A stretch of 64,000 nt of DNA from Verrucomicrobiales bacterium. GTDB taxonomy: Bacteria > Verrucomicrobiota > Verrucomicrobiia > Limisphaerales > J093. Positions within the stretch are counted from its first letter, which is position 1, and every line of letters starts with the position of its first letter. Shown one piece after another: positions 26,437-34,338 of this stretch. The DNA is taken from the NCBI GenBank assembly GCA_024233215.1, contig JACKPW010000028.1:1-64000 (forward strand), read 5' to 3'. Both the position numbers and the translations under genes were made by a program. The notes under the pieces are model-generated. The model had not been told where the DNA came from. It worked only from the letters and a program-made list of their open reading frames with translations, and did no database searches.

Positions 26437-29400
26437 CGCCACCACTCACCCTCTCCTTCTGGCTCGAGGCAGTGATCGTGCTGGCGCTGGCGGTCATCGT
26501 CACGTTCGGCGGGGCCGCGGCTCTCGTGGCACGATTCCGCTCCGGTCAACGTCGGCGGGCCGTCTGGCTGGCGGCTTTCGTCGCAACCGGGCTGTTCCTT
26601 GCGGCCTTCGCCTCCGGCGCCAGTCGCTGGCGTTACGTTGATGAAGCGCCTCCGCCACGTCCGGAACCCCGTTTCATCGTGCGAAACAACCTGCCGGTCG
26701 GAGACAGCGCCGCCACTGGGAACACCGTCACGCCGTTGCCCGAGGACTTTTCCCAACCGCCGGAAGCCGTCCTGCGGGCGGCGACCGGACCGACCAACAC
26801 GCTTTGGCCGGCCTGGCTTTGGCTGGGGGGAATTGTCCTGGTGCTCGCCCGCACCGCCGGTCAGCGGATCGTGTTTGACCTCGTGATTCGCCGCAAAAGC
26901 GATGCCGCGGGAGCCGACCTCCGGGAACGCGTGCACGAACTGGCCGCAGAACTGGGCATGCGGGGACGCGTGCGGGTGCGCATGGTGTCCGGCTTGCTCA
27001 GCCCCGTCGCCCATGGCACCTGGCGGCCCACCGTCTTCGTGCCGGAGGAGTTCGACTCGGCCCACAGCGTCCGGGAACGCGATGCGATGCTGGCTCATGA
27101 ACTGGCCCACCTGGCGGCGCGCGACCCGTTCTGGCACGGGACGGCGCGACTCCTCGTGGCCGCCCTTTGGTGGCATCCGCTGGCGTGGTGGGCGCTGGGG
27201 CGCTTGCGGTCGGCCAGTGAAGCGGCGGCGGACGAAGCCAGCGTGTTGATCGAGAACGGCCCTTCCGAACTGGCGGCCTGTCTCGTGGCTCTGGGCGCCC
27301 GGTTGCAGGGACAACGAATCGGTTGGCTGGGCATGGCGGGAAATGGATTTCGCTCGGAGCTGGGCCGGCGCGTTGAGCGGTTGCTGGCGTTGCCGGCGGA
27401 GGGCCATTCGTGGCGGCAGTCCCGCATGGGTTGGCTGGGAACCGGCAGTCTGGCATTGCTGGGGGCAGGGGCCCTGCTGGCGGTGACCGCATGGGCTTTG
27501 CCAGAGCAAGGTGATAGCCGGCCGACGCTGCTGGCGGCGGCCCGGCACGCGTTCGTCTCGTCACCCCCTGGAGGGCCGAGCTCCGCGAGGCCCACTTCTT
27601 CTCCGGAGACTGCCGATGTTGACACGGATTCGCCGGGCTCGTGGAGCTCGCCCCTCCAGGAGGTGGATTCGGCACGACAAGATTCAGTTGCACCCGTCGC
27701 CCCCGTTCCAATAGTGGCCGCCTATCCTCAGGATCCCCAGGTCGCGGACGTCCAGGTCCTGCAGGGGGATCGATTGCTACTCAACCAAGCGGAGGTTTCC
27801 TTGGATGATCTGTGTGCCGCCCTCGCCGAAATGCACAAGAAGGACCCGGGATTGGTCGTCCGCCTCGGTGCCGGCAAGGCCACCCAGATGACCGCCTTGG
27901 TGCCGGTCCTCGACCGGCTCACGGCGATTGGCATCACCCGCATCAGCCTGCGCACGCAACCGTCCGGCGAAGCTCAGGAGGACCCGGCGCCGGGCACGAT
28001 CGCTGAGCAGCCCGCCGTTGCGCCTCCGGCCCCGGCCATGGCTGGATTTGGATCGGCTTCCATCCCGAAACCGACTGAACCGGGCTCCCCCACGAACCTC
28101 ATTACCCGCCTCTACCGGGTGAATCCGGACACGGTCGTGCGGTCCCTGCAGGAAGCAGGAGTCTCCGGCATCAGGACGAACGGGCTGTCACTCGATGTTG
28201 TGAGGGGAGTGCTCGAACTCGCCGGCCTGGATTGGGGAGGAACGAATGGGTTTGCGGACCCGGGCGAATCCGGCGTCGACGGGGCAAGGCCACAGGGCGC
28301 CAATCGCCCTGCCATTTACCTCAACCACAGCACCGCGGACCTGCTGGTTCGAGCCAACCCCGAGGACCATGAACGGATCGAGCGCGCGCTTGCCTTCCTG
28401 AATCCGCAGCCGCAACAAGTGACGATCGAGGTGAAGTTCCTGGAGATCACCGGGGATGACTACGAAAACCTGGGCTTCGACTGGTACCTGGGCAACGCTT
28501 CGATCGACGACAAGACCATCCTGTCGCCGGGGGTGGCGATCACGGACGGCACGCCCACCAACGCCCTGACCGGCCCGCGCGCGCCCGCCGCTCAAGCTGA
28601 ATCCGGTGGTGTGTTTCCGGGGACGGCGCCCGATCCAAGCACGATGACCCACCAGGTCGGCTCTGCCGGCAACCCCGCGATGGCACGGCTCAACCAAGGG
28701 CGGCTTAACTGGCCCGAACTGACCCCGGCAGGCGGGACCAACATGGTCCTGGAAGGACCAGTGAAGGCGCTGCTCGACGGGGCTACGAATGTCTTGGTCG
28801 AGCGGGTGACGGGGAAGGTGACCGGCATTCTTAGTGAAGCCCAGTACCGGACGGTGTTGAAGGCGCTCGAGGCACGCCCCGGGGTGGACGTCCTTGCCGC
28901 ACCCCGTGTGACGACCCTGTCCGGCCGGCAGGCGCAGATTCAGGTCGTGGACCTCCAGACCGTGGTGACGGGCCTGGACCTCGACGCCGTGAAGGAAGGG
29001 AAACCGGTCCGGGTTGGGACGACGAATGCGCCGCCCTTCAAGACCGCCCAGATTCCCGTGGGCCCCACCCTGGACGTCATCCCGATTGTCGACGCCGACG
29101 GCGAGACGATCAACCTGACGCTGCTCCCCATGCTGACCGAGTTCATCGGCTATGATGATCCCGGCCAGTTTCAGGCACTGACCGCCAACCACGCCGCACC
29201 GACACCCCTGCCGCGGTTCCGCATTCGCCAGGTGGCCACGCAGGTGCGCATCAAGGACGGCCAGACCGTGGTGTTGGGTGGGATGCCCGCACGTGAAAGC
29301 CGGCGCGCAGCGAACAAGGTACCGACCCTGGGAGATCTGCCGGTGGTGGGAGAGTTCTTCCGCAGCGAGGGCACGCAGGAAGTCCGGAAAAACCTGCTGA

Positions 29401-29456
29401 TCTTCGTCACCGCCACCCTGATTGACCCGGCCGGCAACCCCATCCACCCGCACTGA
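26433..29456 (+). CDS. M56 (BlaR1-like) protease fused to ExbD-like and secretin domains
   Basis: A 1007-residue protein. Residues 1-355 are a BlaR1/MecR1-type M56 metalloprotease: membrane helices near 10-32, 43-62, 124-142, 239-256 and 333-355, zinc motif 'AHELAH' (HELAH 222-226) and a downstream Glu/Asp in 'SEAAADEAS'. A Pro/Ser linker (about 358-430) contains a palindromic repeat translated in frame. Residues about 438-507 ('DDLCAALAEMHKKDPGLVVR', 'VLDRLTAIGITRISLRT') match the periplasmic domain of ExbD/TolR. Residues about 555-660 look like a secretin N-domain and 663-997 like the secretin core, with 'RVTTLSGRQAQIQV' and 'VPTLGDLPVVGEFFRSE' and 'LLIFVTATLI'. No penicillin-binding sensor domain is present. 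It is translationally coupled to blaI. Confidence 0.88.
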   Translation: MTPPLTLSFWLEAVIVLALAVIVTFGGAAALVARFRSGQRRRAVWLAAFVATGLFLAAFASGASRWRYVDEAPPPRPEPRFIVRNNLPVGDSAATGNTVTPLPEDFSQPPEAVLRAATGPTNTLWPAWLWLGGIVLVLARTAGQRIVFDLVIRRKSDAAGADLRERVHELAAELGMRGRVRVRMVSGLLSPVAHGTWRPTVFVPEEFDSAHSVRERDAMLAHELAHLAARDPFWHGTARLLVAALWWHPLAWWALGRLRSASEAAADEASVLIENGPSELAACLVALGARLQGQRIGWLGMAGNGFRSELGRRVERLLALPAEGHSWRQSRMGWLGTGSLALLGAGALLAVTAWALPEQGDSRPTLLAAARHAFVSSPPGGPSSARPTSSPETADVDTDSPGSWSSPLQEVDSARQDSVAPVAPVPIVAAYPQDPQVADVQVLQGDRLLLNQAEVSLDDLCAALAEMHKKDPGLVVRLGAGKATQMTALVPVLDRLTAIGITRISLRTQPSGEAQEDPAPGTIAEQPAVAPPAPAMAGFGSASIPKPTEPGSPTNLITRLYRVNPDTVVRSLQEAGVSGIRTNGLSLDVVRGVLELAGLDWGGTNGFADPGESGVDGARPQGANRPAIYLNHSTADLLVRANPEDHERIERALAFLNPQPQQVTIEVKFLEITGDDYENLGFDWYLGNASIDDKTILSPGVAITDGTPTNALTGPRAPAAQAESGGVFPGTAPDPSTMTHQVGSAGNPAMARLNQGRLNWPELTPAGGTNMVLEGPVKALLDGATNVLVERVTGKVTGILSEAQYRTVLKALEARPGVDVLAAPRVTTLSGRQAQIQVVDLQTVVTGLDLDAVKEGKPVRVGTTNAPPFKTAQIPVGPTLDVIPIVDADGETINLTLLPMLTEFIGYDDPGQFQALTANHAAPTPLPRFRIRQVATQVRIKDGQTVVLGGMPARESRRAANKVPTLGDLPVVGEFFRSEGTQEVRKNLLIFVTATLIDPAGNPIHPH
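27566..27660. repeat. Palindromic repeat inside the M56-secretin ORF
   Basis: The left arm (27568-27593) contains GGAGGGCCGAGCTCCGCGAG and the right arm (27634-27660) is its near-complement. The same consensus occurs at 56701-56764 between nifI2 and nifD. Here it is translated within the linker between the protease and ExbD-like domains without breaking the frame. Confidence 0.7.
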
Positions 29457-29532
29457 TCCGGGATTCCGAACCCCTCCGGAGGGTGGCAGTTCCGACGAAC
29501 CGGGATGCAGGCACTCCGGTTGCACCCCGACA

Positions 29533-29556
29533 CAACTTCGTGTTGCAGGTGCAACA
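29533..29556. repeat. 24-bp repeat with 7-2-7 palindrome, copy 2
   Basis: This is an exact reverse-complement copy of 17583-17606; the palindromic core TGTTGCAGGTGCAACA is at 29541-29556. It lies 102 bp upstream of the O-antigen-ligase-like gene and 77 bp after the secretin fusion. Additional TTGCA/TGCAA half-sites flank it. Both copies sit in intergenic DNA. Confidence 0.7.
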
Positions 29557-29657
29557 GAGAGTTGCCCGGTGCAAAACGGGGGGTGACTTGGAGAGGACCC
29601 CTTGTTACCGTCGCCGCCACCCCGGTTCCTCCGGAGCCGGCATGCGAAATCGCGAAC

Positions 29658-31862
29658 ATGGCTGAAGACAAGAGCTGGCCGCCCGGCACCTCGGACAGTG
29701 GACGCGGGAGAACCCCGCGTGCTCCGGCATTTGTGTTGGAGCGCAAGAAGAAGAGTCGTCTCCCATGGAGCGAGGCCAGTCTCAGTTCACTGACGCGGCA
29801 GCTCCTCTACGCGGGCCTGATGGCGTCGGTCTGGGCGGCGGCCTCGCAGCCCTCGTGGGCGATCTGGGTGGTCAATGGACTGGGGATTCTGCTGGGCAGC
29901 ATTCAGCTTCTGCGCTGGCTGGATCAACGGAGCATTGGCACTTCAGCCCTGGATGAGGGGGTGGAATCCGGGCGCTGGGTGGGCTGGTCGGTCGCGGGTT
30001 TGGGGCTGGCCCTGTGCCTTTGGTGTCTGGTGAGTGCGTTGAATGCGGCTGGGGCGGTCGACCTGAAGCGGGAGCAATGGACGGCGCTGGGCAGCTTCAT
30101 TTCCTGGTTGCCGCACAGTTACGATCGTCCGTCCACCTGGGCAGCGCTGTTCACCGGTCTGGGCCTGCTGGGGTACTTCTGGGGGACCCGGAACTGGCTG
30201 CTGGCGGCAAGTACCAGCGACCTGAAGAAGGACGAGGGCAACACCTTTGGCCGGAACCGCAAGCGGCGGCTGTCCCGGACGCTCCTGCCGTCGCTGCATC
30301 AACTGCTCTGGGTACTTTCGATCAGCGGCACGGCGTTGGTGTTGCTGGCCATCTTCCAGCGGGCCACCGGCACGTCCCGGCTGCTCTGGGTGTTTCCCGA
30401 CATTCTGGGGCGGGATGGGCTGGATCATTTCGGTCCCTTCGCCTCCCGCAACAGCGCGGCGCAGTACCTGATCCTGCTGTGGCCGCTGGCGTTTGGGCTG
30501 TGGCTTTTTGGCGGTCGCGGCCGGAGCGGCCGGTTGCAGGCGACCACGCGGCTGGGCAGTTCGCCACGGATCGTGCTGGTGTTTTGCGGGCTGGCAATGC
30601 TGGGGGGAGCGGTCAGCACATTCAGTCGCGGTGCCTGGGCGGTGGGTCTCCTCACGGTGCTGGTGGTCTGTGTGCTGACGGCGGCGAAGTACCTGCCCCG
30701 CAATCCCGGTTGGACGGTGGCGAGCATTGGGGGGTTGCTGGCGATCCTGTCCGGCCTCTTTTTTGCGCTCTGGCCGATGGTGGTGGAGCGGTTGCAGTCC
30801 GAGTTCCATTCGCTCCCGTTGGAGCGGCCGGAGGGTTTGGCGGAGTTCACGCTGGCGGGCGTGCTGGATCTTTCGGCAGCCCCGCGGATGGAGGGTCTGC
30901 TCCTGGGGGTTTCCGAGCTGCGGCGGGACAGCATGGGGCGGCCCCGGGCGGTCTGGCTGGGCTTGCGCCCGGACGGCACCTTGTCGCTCATGGCGTGGAA
31001 CAGCCAGCGCCAGACCTGCGTGGATGAGCCGCTGGATGGCTTCATCGAGAAGAACAAGGGGACCCTGGTGGAACTGGTGGTGGTGGTGCACGAGGGACTG
31101 CGGTTGTTCGTCAACGGGAAGCTGGTGCAGTACGTCGAACCGGACGTCACGGGCAAGGTGCTGTGGCCGTCGACGTTCGCCGGCGGGTTCATGAATGTGG
31201 GCCAGGGGGTCCAGGTGCGCGGGGGAGGCCGGGATGGCATTCAGCGGGCGGTGCTGTGGGACCGGGCCCTTTCCCCCCTCACGGTGAGCCGGTGGTTGAA
31301 GCTGCAGGCGGGAGAGTCCGACCCCGAGAGCCCCGAGCCGCTGGTGGATTTTGACTACAGCCGGCTGGGGCTGCGCTCACTGCTTTGGTTGAAGGGCGGC
31401 ACAGCGCTCAGCCGGGGGGACATCCGTGCCAGCGCGTTCCAGGCCTGCCGCCTGGCGGGCGTGCCGCCGCTGCTTGGTTCCGGGCCGGGCACGTTTCCCG
31501 GCCTTTACGCGGTCAGTCCGGTCCGGCTGCGGGGACTGAAGGAGATGCATGTGCACAACGACTACCTGGAGTTCCTGCTGACCTTCGGGTTGCCGGGCAG
31601 CATGTTGCTGCTCCTGGCGGCGGGCGTGGTGCTGGGGCGCCCCCTGTTGAAGGGTGGCATCCGGATGCCGCAGGGTTTCGTGGTGCTGCTGTGGACATCC
31701 CTGGCTGCCTGCCTGGTGCTTGCCTTCATCGACTGGCCTTTCTTTTCCCCGCCGGTCCGGTTGCTGTTCGTCGTGCTGGGCGGGGTGTTGAGCTGTGCCA
31801 CCATTCGTCAGCGCGCCGGCGGTCGCCGGGGTTCGGAGGAGGCGTTGGAGGAGGACCTCTAG
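29658..31862 (+). CDS. O-antigen ligase (WaaL/Wzy)-like membrane protein with inserted LamG-like domain
   Basis: A 734-residue polytopic protein. Helices occupy about 45-95, 105-130, 160-185, 210-232, 265-285, 300-345 and 350-375, and 640-720. Between the two halves of the ligase fold, residues about 395-550 form a beta-sandwich typical of LamG/concanavalin-like domains ('LRLFVNGKLVQYVEPD', 'RAVLWDRALSPLTVSRWLKL'). 'HVHNDYLEFLLTFGLPG' (H631-V-H-N) is the conserved periplasmic His motif of O-antigen ligases, just before the last helices. It probably transfers or polymerises a surface polysaccharide. The LamG insertion into the catalytic periplasmic loop is unusual. The ATG at 29658 follows the repeat; starts upstream lack support. 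Confidence 0.8.
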   Translation: MAEDKSWPPGTSDSGRGRTPRAPAFVLERKKKSRLPWSEASLSSLTRQLLYAGLMASVWAAASQPSWAIWVVNGLGILLGSIQLLRWLDQRSIGTSALDEGVESGRWVGWSVAGLGLALCLWCLVSALNAAGAVDLKREQWTALGSFISWLPHSYDRPSTWAALFTGLGLLGYFWGTRNWLLAASTSDLKKDEGNTFGRNRKRRLSRTLLPSLHQLLWVLSISGTALVLLAIFQRATGTSRLLWVFPDILGRDGLDHFGPFASRNSAAQYLILLWPLAFGLWLFGGRGRSGRLQATTRLGSSPRIVLVFCGLAMLGGAVSTFSRGAWAVGLLTVLVVCVLTAAKYLPRNPGWTVASIGGLLAILSGLFFALWPMVVERLQSEFHSLPLERPEGLAEFTLAGVLDLSAAPRMEGLLLGVSELRRDSMGRPRAVWLGLRPDGTLSLMAWNSQRQTCVDEPLDGFIEKNKGTLVELVVVVHEGLRLFVNGKLVQYVEPDVTGKVLWPSTFAGGFMNVGQGVQVRGGGRDGIQRAVLWDRALSPLTVSRWLKLQAGESDPESPEPLVDFDYSRLGLRSLLWLKGGTALSRGDIRASAFQACRLAGVPPLLGSGPGTFPGLYAVSPVRLRGLKEMHVHNDYLEFLLTFGLPGSMLLLLAAGVVLGRPLLKGGIRMPQGFVVLLWTSLAACLVLAFIDWPFFSPPVRLLFVVLGGVLSCATIRQRAGGRRGSEEALEEDL

Positions 31863-31874
31863 CCAGTCGGATGG

Positions 31875-32624
31875 TCACCACAATCCGAACGCCCCGTCCT
31901 CCTCCCACATTTGCGACGCCCGGTGGATGCGCATCCGGTCAACGCCCCGCCAGGCGACCGAACCGTCCAGCAAGCCGACGTTTCCTCCCCGCGCACCGAT
32001 GTCCACCGGAGTTTCGTCCCAGGCGGCGGGGTTGTTCTCGAAATAGCCTTCCTCGCGGACGAGGTGACCGTTCGCCGTATGCGGCGCGAGGATCCGCTGG
32101 AAGCTGTGGCAGTAGACGTTCAGGTCCGCGACCAGCACGAGACGGGGATCCTCGGCGGTGCGCTGCGGCGATACCCACGTGGCTTCCGCGCGGCCGAGCA
32201 GGGGCCAGGGCGTGTTGGCGTGCCCTCCGAGGTAGTGGTAGCCGATGGCGATTCCGTAGTCGGTGTGCAGCCGCCAGCCGTCGTTTTGCTTGAATGACTG
32301 CGCGAGGTTCGGGCAGTCGAGCACGTTGATGCCGCCGCTGTAGTTGAGGAAGACATCCCGGGTGGCGGTGGAGAGGATGGGGGTGTGCGTGTCATTGGGC
32401 GCCCGATTGTCCGTGAGCCCTCGCGGCAGGTGGTCCTCGAAGTCCCCCGCGTACACGTGGGCGGCCAGGCTGAACTGCCGGATGTTGCTCTGGCAGGCCG
32501 TTCGCCGGGCCCGTTCCTTCGCCGAGGCCAGGGCGGGAAGGAGCAGGGCGGCGAGAATGCCGATGATGGCGATCACCACCAGCAGTTCAATGAGCGTGAA
32601 AGCTGTCCGGTTCGCGAGTCGCAT
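31875..32624 (-). CDS. Prepilin-type N-terminal cleavage/methylation protein
   Basis: A 249-residue protein beginning with a short leader and 'AFTLIELLVVIAIIGILAA', followed by the 'LASAKERARRTACQSNIRQF' helix usual for this verrucomicrobial group. The C-terminal half resembles the DUF1559-like fold ('GGNVGLLDGSVAWRGVD'). ATG at 32624 gives a leader of eight residues. Its stop lies 12 bp from the convergent ligase-like gene. The pilus or secretion assembly genes are not nearby; function unknown. Confidence 0.85.
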   Translation of the reverse strand: MRLANRTAFTLIELLVVIAIIGILAALLLPALASAKERARRTACQSNIRQFSLAAHVYAGDFEDHLPRGLTDNRAPNDTHTPILSTATRDVFLNYSGGINVLDCPNLAQSFKQNDGWRLHTDYGIAIGYHYLGGHANTPWPLLGRAEATWVSPQRTAEDPRLVLVADLNVYCHSFQRILAPHTANGHLVREEGYFENNPAAWDETPVDIGARGGNVGLLDGSVAWRGVDRMRIHRASQMWEEDGAFGLW

Positions 32625-32722
32625 GGTTTGACGGCGCAGCAGTCTCTGTGCCGACCCGGGCAGCAAAGCACTGATGGTCCGCCCCCGCAACCCCCGCCTC
32701 CGCGGCGATTCCGGACCCGGGC

Positions 32723-33523
32723 CTATTCCAGGTCCTCGAGCGACCGGTTTCGGGCGCGGATGCAGCCCCGTCGGCTGGAGGCGACAAAGTCCACGAGCAG
32801 GCGGCCCTCCGCACTCTGGGCGACCGCCCGGGCGGCGGCCAGTCGCTCCTGCATTGGTGCGGTGCCGAGGAAGAGCACGTGGTAAAGCTGCCTCAGTTCC
32901 AGCCGAACCGCGGCGGTGATCCCGGCCCGGCGGAGGCCGACGGTGTTCAATCCACTGGAACTGTTGCGCCCACGCGCCATGACGAATGGCGGCAGGTCCT
33001 GACTGACGGCGGACGCTCCCTGCAACATGGCGAGCGCCCCCACCCGGACGAACTGGTGCACGACGCTGTTGCCGGAGAGGAAGGCGGCGTTGCCCACTTC
33101 GACGTGTCCGCCGAGCAGCACGCCGTTGGCCAGGATGACGTGGTCGCCCAGGCGGGAATTGTGTCCCACGTGGCTGTTCGCCATCAGGAAACAGTGGGAA
33201 CCGATTTCGGTGCGTTCCTCCGGTGTGTTGCTACGATGCACGGTGACGTGCTCGCGGAAGACGTTCCCCTCCCCGATGACCAGACCGGTGGGGGTGTCGC
33301 GGTACTTGGTGTCCTGCGGGGCGTCGCCAATGACACTGCCGGCGTGGAAGCGGTTGCCGGGCCCGATGGTGGTCCGGCCGGTCAGGTGGACATGGGGGCC
33401 CACCACACAGCCCGGACCCAGCGTCACCCCGGCGTCGATCACCGCGCCCGGCCCGACTTCCACGGAGGGGTCCAGATGGGCGGCCGGATCGATCACAGCT
33501 GAGGGATGGATATGGACGTTCAT
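32723..33523 (-). CDS. lpxA: Acyl-ACP-UDP-N-acetylglucosamine O-acyltransferase
   Basis: A 266-residue hexapeptide-repeat (left-handed beta-helix) transferase that catalyses the first step of lipid A synthesis. It starts 'MNVHIHPSAVIDPAAHLDPS' and includes 'NVFREHVTVHRSNT', the catalytic-His region of LpxA (His in HVTVHR), 'NSHVGHNSRLGDHVILANG' and 'LNTVGLRRAG'; the helical C-terminal domain follows. Length fits LpxA. It is 10 bp downstream of radC on the same strand. Presence implies an outer membrane with LPS, in line with the ligase-like gene nearby. Confidence 0.95.
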   Translation of the reverse strand: MNVHIHPSAVIDPAAHLDPSVEVGPGAVIDAGVTLGPGCVVGPHVHLTGRTTIGPGNRFHAGSVIGDAPQDTKYRDTPTGLVIGEGNVFREHVTVHRSNTPEERTEIGSHCFLMANSHVGHNSRLGDHVILANGVLLGGHVEVGNAAFLSGNSVVHQFVRVGALAMLQGASAVSQDLPPFVMARGRNSSSGLNTVGLRRAGITAAVRLELRQLYHVLFLGTAPMQERLAAARAVAQSAEGRLLVDFVASSRRGCIRARNRSLEDLE

Positions 33524-33533
33524 GAGGGGAGGG

Positions 33534-34244
33534 TCAGGTGCTGAAGTAGCCCAACTCGCGGAGGGAGGCGTAGTCCTTGTTGCGGGATTCGGTGCGCCGT
33601 CCGAGGATGACGTGGTCGAGCACATCGATTCGCAGAAGGTGCCCGGCGCGGATCAGGTCGCGGGTCACGCGGATGTCGGGATCGCTCGGGGAGGGGTCGC
33701 CGCTGGGGTGGTTGTGAACGACGATGACCGCCGCGGCGTTGGCAGCGATGGCGGCGCGAAAGACGTCGCGCGGATGGACGTGAACGGCATCCAGGGTGCC
33801 GGCCCCCAGTCGTTCCACCCGGATGAGACGGCGGCGGGTGTTGAGCAGAATGACCTGGAACTGTTCGGTCTCATGCAGCCGGCTTTCTTCGCGCAGCAGC
33901 TCCGCGACCTTCTCGGGACTGTCCACGACGGGGGCCTCGGCGTGAATTTCGCGGGCCATCCGTTCCGCCAGTTTGAAGGCGGCCTTGAGGGTGACGGCCT
34001 TGTCCGCGCCCACGCCGGGCACCCGTCGCAGTTCCTCCAGGGGCGCCCGGGCCAGTTGTTCCAGCCGCTCGAACCGGGCCAGCAACCGGTGGGCGGCATC
34101 CACGGCCGAGCTGCCGCGAGTGCCCGTGCGCAACAGGATGGCGATCAGCTCAGCATTGCCCAGGGCATCGGCGCCCTGCGCGCGCAACCGTTCCCGCGGC
34201 CGTTCGGCAGCGGGCAGATCCTTGATCCGCAGACCCGGTTGCAT
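33534..34244 (-). CDS. radC: RadC family JAB/MPN-domain protein
   Basis: A 236-residue UPF0758/RadC protein. A helix-hairpin-helix region ('LEELRRVPGVGADKAVTLKA', about 68-87) precedes the JAMM metal motif 'VVHNHPSGDPSPSDPD' near residue 175. The C-terminus 'GRRTESRNKDYASLRELGY' is also typical. The molecular role is debated; the historic DNA-repair label is not well supported. It precedes lpxA closely and may be co-transcribed. Confidence 0.95.
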   Translation of the reverse strand: MQPGLRIKDLPAAERPRERLRAQGADALGNAELIAILLRTGTRGSSAVDAAHRLLARFERLEQLARAPLEELRRVPGVGADKAVTLKAAFKLAERMAREIHAEAPVVDSPEKVAELLREESRLHETEQFQVILLNTRRRLIRVERLGAGTLDAVHVHPRDVFRAAIAANAAAVIVVHNHPSGDPSPSDPDIRVTRDLIRAGHLLRIDVLDHVILGRRTESRNKDYASLRELGYFST

Positions 34245-34338
34245 GGACCGGAGTCTCCCGCAAAGCCGGCCGGGCTGCCACTGAAATCCTGTGTCGCAGC
34301 CTCGGCCGGCCGGCCATCTGGGATCTTGAATGTCGATC

